A DNA stretch of 64,000 bases from Membranipora membranacea. Lineage: Eukaryota > Bryozoa > Gymnolaemata > Cheilostomatida > Membraniporidae. The notes beneath the pieces were generated by a model. It saw only the letters and a list, made by a program, of their open reading frames with translations, did no database searches and was not told the DNA's origin. The stretch spans positions 21,139,681-21,203,680 of the forward strand of contig OU612071.1 of the NCBI GenBank assembly GCA_914767715.1, in the 5' to 3' direction. Of the stretch, positions 47,378 to 58,009 are shown piece by piece (positions within the stretch are counted from its first letter, which is position 1; every line of letters begins with the position of its first letter). The translations under genes and the position numbers were made by a program.

Positions 47378-47784
47378 ATATATATACTTTTATTGTCATT
47401 CTACATCATCTTTAGGAATGTTTTTCATGCAGTGACAGAACAAAAAAGAAAAAACTTAAGCGGAGAGAAAAAGAAAAAATACTCAAGTAACAAGAATTAA
47501 TAGGATATAAAGTGCTTTGATAGTTGTTGTTTAAAATGAGTAAGTTTGGTTGCTGAGCGTATCTGAATTGGAAAAGAGTTAAAAGTTGTAGTGATTTTTT
47601 GTCTTAATTGATCAGTGTGATAATGTAATAAGTATTTGTCTCTAAAAAAGGTTTTAGAGCTAGCTGGAATAAAGCCTTCCAAAAGAAAGTCAGGTTCAAT
47701 CAAATGCAAAATCCTCCGATCCTCCGGTAAATGCCAGATCCTCCGGTAAATCTGGCGAAGTGCACAAGGGCGCCCGGAAAACAA
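47378..47784 (-). pseudogene. Second LINE 3' end on the minus strand
   Basis: The frame 47497-47784 ends 'FNSFPIQIRSATKLTHFKQQ', the 'W/F-N-x-(L/F)-P-x-x-I-R...FK..L' C-terminal signature of LINE ORF2. After the stop the minus strand has about 110 bp of 3' sequence ending in GACAATAAAAGTATATATAT (about 47378-47397). The rest of ORF2 is gone. It belongs to a lineage different from the 45-46.8 kb LINE, judging by the unrelated 3' UTR. Confidence 0.6.
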
Positions 47785-47789
47785 GGAGC

Positions 47790-48465
47790 ACTGTGCGTAT
47801 TTGAAACAATTTTAATAGAAATAGATCACATCATTGTTTTTCCTCTAAAATGTTTCACCTTAGTATTGCAGGTAGTTGTCCCTTCTTTTTACAAGTGGAA
47901 ACAACTCTAATGTTTCAAACTGTTGATATGGTAAAAGCAGGGAGGCAGGGATATACCTCTCCCACCCTCCCTGGTAAAAGCAGGAAGGGTCCCTGGTGAA
48001 AGCAAATAATTGTTGAAACTTTCTTATCCTTCATTGTCATCTCGGAAAGGATCTTGTGCGTAAATATACATAGAGTGGAAATTTCTTTACATTGTTTGGT
48101 GGTTGATTGATAAAAGCTTGTAAAATGGTATGTGGCGGATAACATATGATGCAAGCTTAATTTTGTAGAGTGATATGGCCAATAACCGTAATATGATAAT
48201 CTCTTCAGCTCGGGCAATGATTAAATGGCTCAAAACTTTTGAGAATTGGCATGAGCACCATTAATTTGTTTTGTCGAAAAAGAAGTTTATAACAAGGAGG
48301 CAATTTTGATGAAATCAACCACTTGGACTAACTTGTGCAATAAAGAACTCAAATCAAAATCAACCCATTACTTATAAAATCAACTCACATCTCCATTTCC
48401 AAAGCTATAACTTTCTCCAGTGCTGGCTGGATGTGAACATTGTTAACGTATTTGTGGGTGGAGAA
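47790..48465. other. No gene recognised
   Basis: Contains a short imperfect repeat of CTGGTAAAAGCAGG or ATGGTAAAAGCAGG near 47928-47990. Nothing else of note. Confidence 0.5.
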
Positions 48466-48662
48466 ATGGATTGGTGGGAAAACGTGCAGGTGGGAAACTA
48501 GATTGGTTGGAAAACGTGCAGGTGGGAAAATGGCACAGTGGGAAATCAACCAGGTGGGATAATGGCTCGGTGGGAAAATGTCCAGGAGAGAAAATGGCAC
48601 AGTGGGAAATCAACCAGGTGGGAAAATGGCTTGGTGGGAAAATGACATTGGGAAAATGGGGC
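48455..48662 (+). repeat. GTGGGAAAAT minisatellite (~17 bp unit)
   Basis: Variants of GGTGGGAAAATGGCACA or TTGGTGGGAAAACGTGCAG repeat about 12 times, with a higher-order block (AATGGCACAGTGGGAAATCA then ACCAGGTGGGA) occurring twice at about 48534 and 48596. Both strands stay open by composition; the open frames are not genes. Confidence 0.9.
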
Positions 48663-48902
48663 AGATTCATTTTTGTACACATTGTCCACTCTAGAGTATA
48701 TAATAACTTTATGTGTTCAAACATTGACATTATATTATATTATATCAGTGTGTGCTTATAACATATTATCATAATTATTCCTGTAGGTGCTTAATTAATG
48801 TATGACTGAACGGCAGAATAAACGTTCATAGTCCCCCCCCCCCCTGAATAGATATGGTGTCTAATACCAAACTATATTGCTTACTATCTGTCATTAAACT
48901 TT

Positions 48903-49583
48903 AGATCACAGCAAATACAAATCCAGATTTGCGGTCGACAATATAGTCTGAAATCTGAATTTTTTGGAAAAAATACAGGTGCTGATATCGGTAATTGTAA
49001 CGGTCACAGCAAAAAGGGATGAGGATAGTAAAACCAGAACCATGAAGAGGGAACAATCAATAAGTGCTGATTGCGCGTGCTCATCAAAAACAATTGGAGT
49101 CGTCCCATTCCTTACCATCATCATGAAGCATTTATGGAATGAATATTTCTACGCCTTAAATGGCAGTTAAATTTAATTGGCAATTAAATAATTTGGCCTT
49201 AATTGGTTGACGAAATGTTATTGGCAATTTATGATCGGCAAAATGAGATTGGCAAAGTATCTTTGGCAAAATGAGATTGGCAAAATGAGATTGGCAAAAC
49301 ATCTTTGGTGTAATGTGATTGGCAAAATATGACTGGCGAAATGTCTTTGGCAAAATGTGATTGGCAAAATAAAATTGGCAAAATGTCTTTGGCAAAATGT
49401 GACTGGCAAAATGAGATTGGCAAAATGTATTTGGCAAAATGTGATTGGCAAAATAAGATTGGCAAAACATCTTTGGCGAAATGTGATTGGCAAAATAAGA
49501 TTGGCGAAATGTCTTTGGCGAAATATGATTGGCGAAATGTGATTGGCAAAACATAGCATTGGCAAAATGTACATTGGCGAAAT
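48903..49583 (-). repeat. TGCCAA minisatellite element, copy B (inverted)
   Basis: Reverse complement of the element at 42893-43632: unique part 48903-49165 (CGCGCAATCAGCACTTATTG and GCAAATCTGGATTTGTATTT on the minus strand), then the array 49195-49583. Both start with the same TTCGCCAATG.ACATTTTGCC and share the unusual unit CAATGCTATGTTTTGCCAAT, so both copies come from one parent including its end structure. Confidence 0.9.
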
Positions 49584-49589
49584 GTCTGC

Positions 49590-50095
49590 CACCCATTGTA
49601 ACTTGTTGCAGAAAGCAAGTTTCATTGTCTGTCTAGTGAGCAGAAGCTAGAGCTTTGGGAAGCCTAAAGAAACTCCCAGAGAAATTCCCTGTCCTGTTGT
49701 TGAAACTAGCAAAAATGCACTGAACCATTCTGTCTCTGAGTTCGTCTGAATTTGTAATAGTGAAGAAGTTCTCTGACTACTAACATTACTGAATGAATCA
49801 GAACTGAAAAATGTGCTCTAGCCTAGAATGTCTGTCATGTGTGGATGGGGGATACACCCATCCACCCACCCACACAACACAGCCTGCCTAAGATAAATGT
49901 GTTTATGGTAAATCCACATAGACATAATTATGTCTATGGAAATCCAAATTACTAGTCCACTCCATTCATTGGCTGAGCCGCCTTCTTCTTCTTCTTCTGC
50001 TTTCTGGCCAGAATCAAGAAGGGGCGCCTTAATATTTATGCAATTAATACACCAAATATTTTTTTCCAAAAAGACTTCATTTTTATTTTTCTTTA
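49590..50095. other. No gene recognised
   Basis: Low-complexity (CTT)n near 49983-49998. The 49818-50102 minus frame covers it and has no family resemblance. Confidence 0.45.
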
Positions 50096-50098
50096 TTT

Positions 50099-51110
50099 TC
50101 ACATTATTTCACATTTCAGCTGAGATTTAGACCAGTGAGCTTTAATACAATCAAGTTGTTTTTCTCTGTGTAGTTGCACTTTAACTGTATGCTGATCTGC
50201 TTGATAGTTCGAGGTTGCTATGATCGGTGGAATTCTAGCTGTTATGGGGTCCCTATTTTTAGCCTCAACACTACAAATCCCTCCATCTAGTTCAGACCTA
50301 TATCTTGTATCCAGTAGCTTCCATTTGTCAATGGTTACCTAATCTAATGTATAAACCCTTGGTTGGTCAGTCAGCTCTTTAGCCAATGATGTTAAGGTAA
50401 ATCTGGCATCCTGTGTTAAAGATAAAGCCTCATGTTCGCCCATGGCCTATGCCATGAGATGTGCCAGGGTGGTCTTCATGCACCTTGGCTCTCAATAAAG
50501 GCATAACGTACTGACTCTAAACTTAGTGTCCACCACTATGAGCTTAAAAATCCTATAGAGCTCCATGAACCTATTGATACACCCTAACAATGATGCCTGT
50601 TCTTTTGGCATCAGGCCCATAATCAAAATAAATATGGCAACAGAATCAGCCATCTCCCCAAACAACAGATTAAACATGTAATAATGTGGTCTATTTTTCA
50701 GGCCTTCATCATCCATGTGTTCCTCGAAAATTGTTTGAGAGGCTGCCTGATTCATGTTTGAGCAGACACTTGCTCTAGCATGGATTGTACCTTGCCATAA
50801 CATGTCACAAGATTATCTGGTACCCTTGTGATTGCCTTGCTGCTTTGGACTCATGAACTCAAAAACAGCTGTCTCAATAAGGCCCTGGTCTCTAGTTGTA
50901 TGTGGCAATGCTTGATACACCCCATGCCTTGACAAAACCGAGGTAGAACACTTGGACAGATAGTTTCCTACATAATATGGCACTGAGTCAAGGAGAGTAT
51001 TGTCGAACCACTTTTTGAGTTCTATTTGGGACCATTCATTGATGTCTACAGTGGACCATAAGTTCTGGTAAGTGAAGGCTCCAATAAAAAAACCCACATC
51101 CTGATAGAGC
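50099..51110 (-). pseudogene. 3' part of an SF3-helicase-like gene, separated from its 5' part by an hAT
   Basis: A single minus-strand frame runs from the transposon edge to a TGA at 50099, broken by four stops and no frameshift: TAA 50813-50815, TGA 50492-50494, TAG 50447-50449, TAG 50339-50341. Just after the second stop lies MKTTLAHLM (50465-50479 codes MKTTL), in the position of a Walker A loop whose Gly residues are lost. About 40 codons later VYTLD is followed by a stop where a second acidic residue would be expected (Walker B). Then come LDGGICSVEAKNRD and PPIIATSNY (50207-50230), which fit motif B' and motif C (hydrophobics then T/S-N) of superfamily-3 helicases. The order and spacing A, B, B', C fit that family. 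The D-D-like B motif and PP..-T-S-N favour the papilloma/polyoma-like branch over the parvovirus one; this is motif reading only. It would be a replication helicase; as it stands it is broken. Confidence 0.5.
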
Positions 51111-51174
51111 TTACAGCAGGGGCGGATTTTCAGAAAATTCAATAGGGGTCTTGGCCAGGAATTTTAGTGTTTCT

Positions 51175-51300
51175 CTGAGGTGCGAAGCGCCTCAGCCGTG
51201 GGCACGTAGCGCCCGAGCCAACCCAGCTGGGGGTTTGGGGGGCGCTGTAAGCCCCCCGACAGGGTCCGGGGCGGAGCCCCGCCCGCCAAGGCTTTTTAGG
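51175..51300. other. GC-rich subterminal region of the hAT
   Basis: Contains short inverted words (GAGGTGCGAAGCGCCTC, GGGGCGGAGCCCCG, GGGGGGCGCTGTAAGCCCCCC) that can fold into hairpins. Such subterminal structure is plausible as transposase binding sites. Composition differs sharply from the AT-rich surroundings. Confidence 0.6.
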
Positions 51301-51656
51301 GTGTATTTTGGGCTCAGGAGGGGTATTTCGGACATTATCAGCTAAGCTATGCCACACTGGCAAATGGTCAACAAAACACAGACATACCTAAATCGTCAAT
51401 AAGTGTTGTGTAGTCAAATCAGCTGGGGGGTTTGGCCGCTGAAGAATTCAACAAGTTTCAGAGCTCTAGATTTTAATGTAAGCGTGGTAAAGCTACATAC
51501 CTGATGATTGATATACATGAGACATATGATGAGATTGTGATACATTTAATATAGGATAATACTTTCCATCGATCTCCAAAACAAAAGAAAACATGAATTA
51601 ATATTAATGCCAGAAATGTTGGTATGATTAGCATGACAGGTGTCACTACTCCGCTA

Positions 51657-54600
51657 GTGGATTAAGCAGGAGTAACCTCCTTCTCTTCATTGCTATAAAT
51701 GAATTTACGAGAGTTTTGCCATCGAGGCTCTGAAGAATGTCCCTGTGTTTATAACCTAGCACAAAAGCATTTAAAGAAGCCTGGCTCAATGAAGACCGGA
51801 GTCGTGTCTTGACAAATTTTAAAGTCGAGTTGGCTCTTTCAGTAGAAGCACTGGTAGCAGCAATTTGAGGAGATATGTGACATTAGGGTAATTCACACTA
51901 GCCTCTGCCGCCTTGTATGCTTTCAATAAATCATCTGGTAGGGCTGTTCCTGCCTGTTTGTACTTAACATACCATGATGCTAGCTCCTGCTCTGTCTCCA
52001 GAGAGGGTAAATCGTCTCTATGAAGAGCACATATCTCCATAACCTTCTCCAGAAAATGTCTCAGGTCAGTAGCTGACATTATGCTGGGTACCAGGTAGAA
52101 GCCTAAATAAGCAATCTAGCTTGTTTTCTGTAACAAACGAAAAGACGAATACAAAGCAAGTTCATTAAATATTTTCTATGGCGGCTATTAATCACTAGAC
52201 GTATTGAAGTCAGTGACATGAAAAATAATGTTTAATAAATGGTGTCAACTAAAGAGTCGCGGATTGAAATTATATTCTGATTGGATAGAATCATGAACAT
52301 GTGAAGTTGTCTCACCTTTGACAAGCTCTGGAGACTGTACGAATCTCCTTTTCAGGTCAGTCAGGAGATGGTCTATGTAGGGCAGAAAATAGGCAAGCTT
52401 GTAATACTCCTCTGCAGTGTCACTTGAGTGGTTGGCCCTTAGAGTCTGCCGACTTGCTATTCTAGGTATTGGCACATGGTCGCCATATAAGGTCTCAACC
52501 TTATGGAACAGCCTTGTGTATTCATCACTCTCTCTAGCTGCAGCCACAGCATCTATTACCTCCCCTACATCTCCATATGCACTATGGATATCTTTGGTAG
52601 ATCCTAGATGCGATTAGAAAGCAACACTTCTTAACAACAATAGAAAATCGTAGTCAGAGTTAATCATTGTATTTGCATTCAAACCTATCTGACAGACTTC
52701 ACTCCTACATATACAATGTTTTCTTGATCGTAGCATAACTAATTTCCCTAATATTTCAGATTGCCAATCAGGAGAAGGTGAACTGCACGCATCAATTTGC
52801 AGGATCTTCTACTCTCGACTGGATAATGAAATCACAGTTTATGATAGTCAACAGAATGAACTGCCAACTCACCTTGCAATTTAAGGCTTAGCTGCTTAGT
52901 ATAACCTAACATGTGTTCTGAGATCACAAATGCCACAAGAAACTCTGGCCGCTTTAGATAGCTGAGAAGTCCACTGGCTTCAGAGACAGTCTTTGTATCA
53001 TGACATTGACCTGATAACTCCTCTAAAGCTGTTAGTACATATTTGTACATTGTCATCAGTTCTGTCAGTTTTGTATGTCTTTCTACCCAGCGTGTTGTAG
53101 ATAGCAGCTTCAGCTGTGGTGAGAAAGAAGATTTCAAGCTACAAAATTAGAAACCTGTGAATGTTGTGGAAAAATCAAAAACTGGTTTAGATTTGCAACA
53201 CACTATTGGATTGGATAAAATTATGACACACATGTCAATTTTAAAATAATGACAAGAGAAGGACTTGATCGGGATTTCAAAGCTCTGATTTGGCTTGTAT
53301 TATTGCTTCATTGTTATTATGGCTGATTTTGGAGTTGCGAAAGAGTAATATTTTAATGAAAGGTACATCCCTTCGATTCAAAATTTGCAAAATTTCCTTT
53401 GTTACAGATATAGGTGGGTCAGCTTTTTCTAATATTCCTTGCAAGATGTTGGACTGTTTTGGAGAGTACTTGAAGAATATCCCCAGTTTCTTGATATTCT
53501 CCATCATCACACGGAATTCCTGCACGGTGGAGGTGGCATTGAGTGATAGATTGAGGCGATGGCTACAGCAATGAGTGAATACTGCCTTGGGTTGAATATG
53601 TTTGATATGTGCTTGAGCACCATTGAGATGCCCGCTCATGTTAGAGGCACCATCATATGTCTGACCACGACAGTCCTCTATGTCATACCCCAAGCGTTCC
53701 AGGCACGAGATGATCGCTGTTGCTACGGTCTGCCCTCTGATGTTCTCCAGATCAATGTATTCAATTAGGCGCTCACGGATTATCCCACCCTGTTGTACAG
53801 TACGAATTACAATCGCCAGCTGCTCTGTGTTTGAGCAATCAGTTACTTCATCCGCTGAGACGGCGAAGATGAACTTCCCTTGTTGATTTCGTGACTCAGT
53901 CACTATGCTTCTTTGTAGCTCCTTCAAAAATACACTTACGAAGTCAGCTTGTGCACATTTGCTAAGGTAGCCTGCATATGTGCTTGTCTGGCACTTCTTC
54001 AGATGTTTTGTAACACCAGATCAAACTTGGCCCTGCTCCGTATATCTTCTTTGAAGTTGCCCAAGTTGATATAATCGTCTTCATCTATCGAAGGAATGCT
54101 ATCATCTCGATGACCACGCAGAGCACTTCCCTTCGATACACAAGATCGCATGACCTCAATTAGCCGTTCTAACACCTGCTGGTTGTGTTCAGCTGTCTCC
54201 TGTTGACCATTCAACAGCTTTTCCTGAATTGAATTCTTTTGACCGCTAAATACACCCTCGAACGACTCCATGCGAGTCGGAAAATATATCAGCATTGTAA
54301 GTTCCAGCAACTTACATTAGTACTGTAAACACTATGTTACTTCCTGCTATGGGTACCAGTGCGAAATATGGTCATTGGGGCAAAATACTTGCGGTTTTGT
54401 AACTATGTCTACTCATAGAAATTGTTTTAGTAAAATTTGTAATGTGAGGACTCACCACACAATGGAAATGACTTCTGTTACTGTCCGAGGTGTGCAGCTT
54501 TATTCTATCATAGAATTTCTTCCAGTTATTAAAGGGCTTGTTTACTAACTGTTCAGGTTTACGTCCTCTGTCATCTCCTTGTGTTGGAAATAGGCGACAA

Positions 54601-55129
54601 GGGACACAGTATACCCAATCATCCTTCTTACTGTAGGCTAGAAACGGATAGGTTTTAAGTTTATCCACAGAACACCTTCTCTTCGTAACCCCACGGCTGT
54701 TTCTACTCTCCGTGAATTCCCGATCTGGGAACTGATAACTGTAAAATATTAGAATAAGATATAATATATGATGGTCACTATATGTGGTGTGTTACAATTT
54801 TCATGCTAAAGACTGACTTTCACAAGTATGCTTACTCTTCCATGATCTGGGCGGTTATCAAAGTTTGGTCATAAAGGTTTGTCACTGGCCAAAAACAAAA
54901 CTATGTCTGCAATCATATCACGTTGACCATACCTGGCATCATAATACGGCTTGTTCTTTATGAAGCTATACTTTAGGGCAGGTTCAGATTTGGATGTGAT
55001 GGATGTTATATCATTGGTGTCAGATTCAGCGGTGTCTGCTGATGTACCCTCCAGTGGTTCCTCTACTATTTCCTCAATCTGCGGGACAGCCACATGGACA
55101 CTGCCACCTTTATCTGTTTCATCTATCAT
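51657..55129 (-). pseudogene. hAT transposase (TTF zinc finger, DUF4371-type core, dimerisation tail), multi-exon, frameshifted
   Basis: Exons visible on the minus strand: an acidic N-terminal piece about 55129-54846; 54456-54738 with a TTF-type finger ('YCVPCRLFP', then NNWKKFYDRIKLHTSD and a His), ending at a GTGAG donor; 54310-53277 with SALRGHRDD, 'GNFKEDI', 'FIFAVSADEVTDCSNTEQLA' (core Asp region), GQTYDGASNMSG and CCSHRLNLSLN; 52873-53138 with 'STTRWVERHTKL' and a GTGAGT donor; about 52315-52609 ('IPRIASRQTLRANH'); and 52079-51657 with YPNVTYLL and, in another frame, STERANSTLKFVKTRLRSSL, the C-terminal dimerisation block, to a TAG at about 51657. It would cut and paste its own element. 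Breaks: a 1 bp shift near 53990-54005 and another near 51850. Introns are consistent with hAT genes of invertebrates. Confidence 0.8.
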
Positions 55130-56569
55130 ACAAAGAAAGATTAGACAGAAAGCTATAATATATTGTGAATGGTGATCGCCTCTGACTGAGAATGTCGGCC
55201 CATGTAAAGCAAACTATTCTTTGCTTGAGCATTTCAGCTGAGCTGGCTTGGTATGATCTGTAAAAGGACTCCATCAGGCCATTTACAATCAAAGTATGTA
55301 GTGAAGTATATAGAACATGCAGGAACATGCAATCAAGAAGCAGCATGAGATACTTTTACACACAACCTGTAGTAATTAAAATATTATCACACTCAACTAA
55401 GGCTTTCTGCATTGATAGCTACTGAGTCATCATCATAATTACTGTATGCTATTCTCAACTGTATTTATTCCAGTCATTATCTCCTCCAGCAAGCACAATA
55501 GCACACTATTTAAGTTGTAACTTGGAAAAGGTGGGGTCAAAACATTGGCATAGCTCTGGGAACTGGCGCGTTCTGGGCTGTCGCTGACACATAGTCGGAA
55601 AACCCTGACTGGCATTCTGGGATGCCATCGGCTTAGCCGGGAAAACCCATGGCTGGTGGTATTCCACTACATATATCGAGCATACATACAGATGGTCAAC
55701 TGGCCATTACAACTAACTAGCTCACTTATATGACCTAACAAGGTTACACACTTAACACACACCATTGGTATCCAATCCATTCCATTCATACTCTCACCTG
55801 GACATACTGACAGACACACTCGATATCTATCTCTCTGGTAATTATTATTTACATCTAAACCTTCTGGCATACTGATATAAATCTTAGCTGGGCTAAGTTG
55901 AACCACCTTGCGATTGCTTCCAACCACGTATCACACAGCAAACTTTGTAACTACTTTTACCTGATCTTTCTGCTATGGTAGCTGAGCTATATAATGGATA
56001 TGATGTTATGATCCATGTTATGAGGCATGAGACAGGTGTAAAGCAAGGATAACCAAGAATCATAGTAGAGCTCTTTCAATTATGCATTAAATCAGAGGAT
56101 TGAATAGAACAGTTTACAATCTCTCTTTAGTTTTTTTAGGAAGAGGATGATAGTAGTCTTAGTAACTGTAGTTTAGTAGCTTGATGATGTAGCAAATGAT
56201 CTATTGCTGTGATGATGCTTTGATCAGGCTTTTGGATCTATCTTATGCTAACTTTCTGTCAACCAACAATACAGATGACCTTAAACACATATTTGGTATC
56301 AGAAGATCCCAGTAACATACCTTGTGAAGAAGTTTAATAAAGTCTTTTGCTTCTTTCTCTGTGGTTCAGACATGGCTCCCAAGTCTGGATGGCTCTAGAA
56401 GAAGTTAACCTTGACCTGGGCTTGACCTAATAAATCTAGACAAGAGGAGCTTCAAATCTTTCAGTTTTGGTAGAGCAGTTCAAATAGAACCCTGGATTCT
56501 TTGAGGATTACTGGCTATACAATTGCTTCCTGTTAGTTGCTAGGAAACATTAGAAAAACCCACACTTAA

Positions 56570-58006
56570 TTATAAACAAATCACTCGAGCAGTTGCAAGC
56601 AATGTGAAAACATGGAAACAATTTTTTTTTTTTTCAAATGACGCCATGCGACCATAGCAAAATCCGCCCCTGTTACAGTTGTGCATAAACCTGCTCTTAT
56701 TCCATGCATAGAACCCCTGGTTAGTGGCCGCTTTCTTTGTTTCAGTATATGCAAGATTAACATATTGCTTGGCCTGCTTTAATAGTGTTAGCTTTGTTGA
56801 CATCTGGTCTAGCTGTGACATCTGTTCCTGATACTTGTTATGAAACTCATTTATCTCAGGGGCATTCATATCAGTAAAGGATAATCCATCTTTAACAAGC
56901 CTATATTCTCCCCAGTTTTTAGGTATGGTGTCAAGGCATGTTTCACAGGATTCAGCTTTACAGGGGAGCCTTAGACTTTTGATCATTGCAGCTAAGAGAC
57001 TATCAGACACTGGGAGAAAGAGGTTAGCATTTAGGAGTGTGTCTATAAGCTCCTGTAGTGTGGTAAATGGCAGTATATTAGAGATAAGGTCAGGGCCTCC
57101 ATAATATTTGGTCATAGAAAGAACATTGACAGCTGTTGTGGTGGTAAGTGTTGCTAACCCAGTAAATTCTACCCCTGTTTCCTTAGTGAGCTTTTCACAT
57201 GCCAACTGAACCTTCTTTGTAGCCTCAACCACCCTGACTGATTTGTTAAAATACAGGAAGACCGAAATACCTCTATATCTAGGATTGGCTATAAGAGGCT
57301 GAACTGAGCTGGGAGCCCCACCTGAAGCACTGATAAAAGATATATTCCCTACTTCTAGATGGTGAGAATTAGGAGCGCCTATGATCTTAACTGGGGGCTT
57401 AATGGATTTCCCTTTTGACACATGCACAGGATTATGCAATGACGACAAAAAGGGTTTCCCAGTTTCATCTTTCCTAATTGAACATGAAAGGACCTTGGAC
57501 GTTGTAAATTTGGCCAATGGCCTGGACATGTTGTGGGTCACCTTGACAACCCTTTTAACCATAGCAGTTGTCGAATGAGCAAGCACATCAGCAGTCCTAT
57601 ATAATACAGCACATGCATTAGTAATAGCTAAATGTGACATAGAAAGATCATCCTCAAAAAACATATTAACCATGATACATTTACCCTGCTCCCTCCTAAT
57701 ACATTGATCATAAATATCTCTGTGATATTTTTTGTTTACAGAGCCTATAAAACACTCAAACTCACCGGCTGTGTCATTGGCAGAAGATATGTAGATGATA
57801 TCCTGAGGAATCTCAGCAGCAGGTATGTATGGGCCAGTATATGGCTGTATATTAATGTCATACATATCCTGTGATAGGATTTCGGTCTCAATGTCTGTTT
57901 TGCTGGTCACATCTATCGAACTCTGAGACTCGAACACCTTTTGATCTGTTTCTGATGTCTGTGTCAGTGTAATATCTATATCAGATCCAATCTGGCTGGC
58001 ACAAGG
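56570..58006 (-). CDS. 5' part of the interrupted SF3-like gene (long open exon)
   Basis: An exon that opens after a strong acceptor (TTATTTTATTTTAG at 58007-58020) and stays open for 443 codons to the hAT edge at 56673, then for about 34 more codons of transposon sequence to a stop at 56570. No known domain is recognised. Visible features: an acidic N-terminus ('TDIETEILSQDMYDINIQPY'), a basic stretch (MVKRVVKVTHNMSRPLAKF), 'KGKSIKPPVKIIGAPNSHHL', an ISASGGAPSS loop, a Cys cluster CKAESCETC, and 'MNAPEINEFHNKYQEQM' running into a helical region. The frame continues beyond the hAT at 51110 (feature 50099-51110). Upstream exons are not identified; an open piece at 58033-58254 on the same strand is a weak candidate. 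Not a single stop in ~1.33 kb of AT-rich DNA implies recent activity or selection. Confidence 0.6.
   Translation of the reverse strand, partial: PCASQIGSDIDITLTQTSETDQKVFESQSSIDVTSKTDIETEILSQDMYDINIQPYTGPYIPAAEIPQDIIYISSANDTAGEFECFIGSVNKKYHRDIYDQCIRREQGKCIMVNMFFEDDLSMSHLAITNACAVLYRTADVLAHSTTAMVKRVVKVTHNMSRPLAKFTTSKVLSCSIRKDETGKPFLSSLHNPVHVSKGKSIKPPVKIIGAPNSHHLEVGNISFISASGGAPSSVQPLIANPRYRGISVFLYFNKSVRVVEATKKVQLACEKLTKETGVEFTGLATLTTTTAVNVLSMTKYYGGPDLISNILPFTTLQELIDTLLNANLFLPVSDSLLAAMIKSLRLPCKAESCETCLDTIPKNWGEYRLVKDGLSFTDMNAPEINEFHNKYQEQMSQLDQMSTKLTLLKQAKQYVNLAYTETKKAATNQGFYAWNKSRFMHNCNRGGFCYGRMASFEKKKNCFHVFTLLATARVICL
56673..56678. repeat. Right target-site duplication of the hAT
   Basis: TTACAG, identical to 51111-51116 on the other side of the element. 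It falls inside codons of the SF3-like gene. Confidence 0.9.
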
Positions 58007-58009
58007 CTA

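Larger units (their letters stand above)
51117..56672 (-). mobile_element. Complete hAT DNA transposon, 5,556 bp, TIR 14 bp, TSD 6 bp
   Basis: Left end 51117-51130 is CAGGGGCGGATTTT; right end 56659-56672 is its exact reverse complement. Both ends are flanked by TTACAG (51111-51116 and 56673-56678), a 6 bp target duplication. hAT elements usually make 8 bp duplications, but 5-6 bp lineages are described. The interior codes an hAT transposase on the minus strand. The left subterminal region (51175-51300) is strikingly GC-rich compared with the rest of the window. Removing one TTACAG and the element would leave the surrounding frame uninterrupted at this point, which confirms the borders. Confidence 0.9.

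Noticed and set aside
48443-48761. Frames on both strands over the GTGGGAAAAT array
   Set aside because: Repeat artefact; no motif and no conserved start.
49156-49625. Matching repeat-rich frames on the minus strand
   Set aside because: Same minisatellite in the inverted copy.
51139-51363. GC-rich open frames on both strands (Arg/Pro/Gly-rich peptides)
   Set aside because: They lie in the hAT subterminal hairpin region; composition explains the lack of stops.
53290-53886. Plus-strand open frames over the hAT core
   Set aside because: Shadows of the minus-strand transposase exon.
56581-56763. Second minus-strand frame near the hAT right end
   Set aside because: Overlaps the longer, splice-supported frame and lacks any motif.
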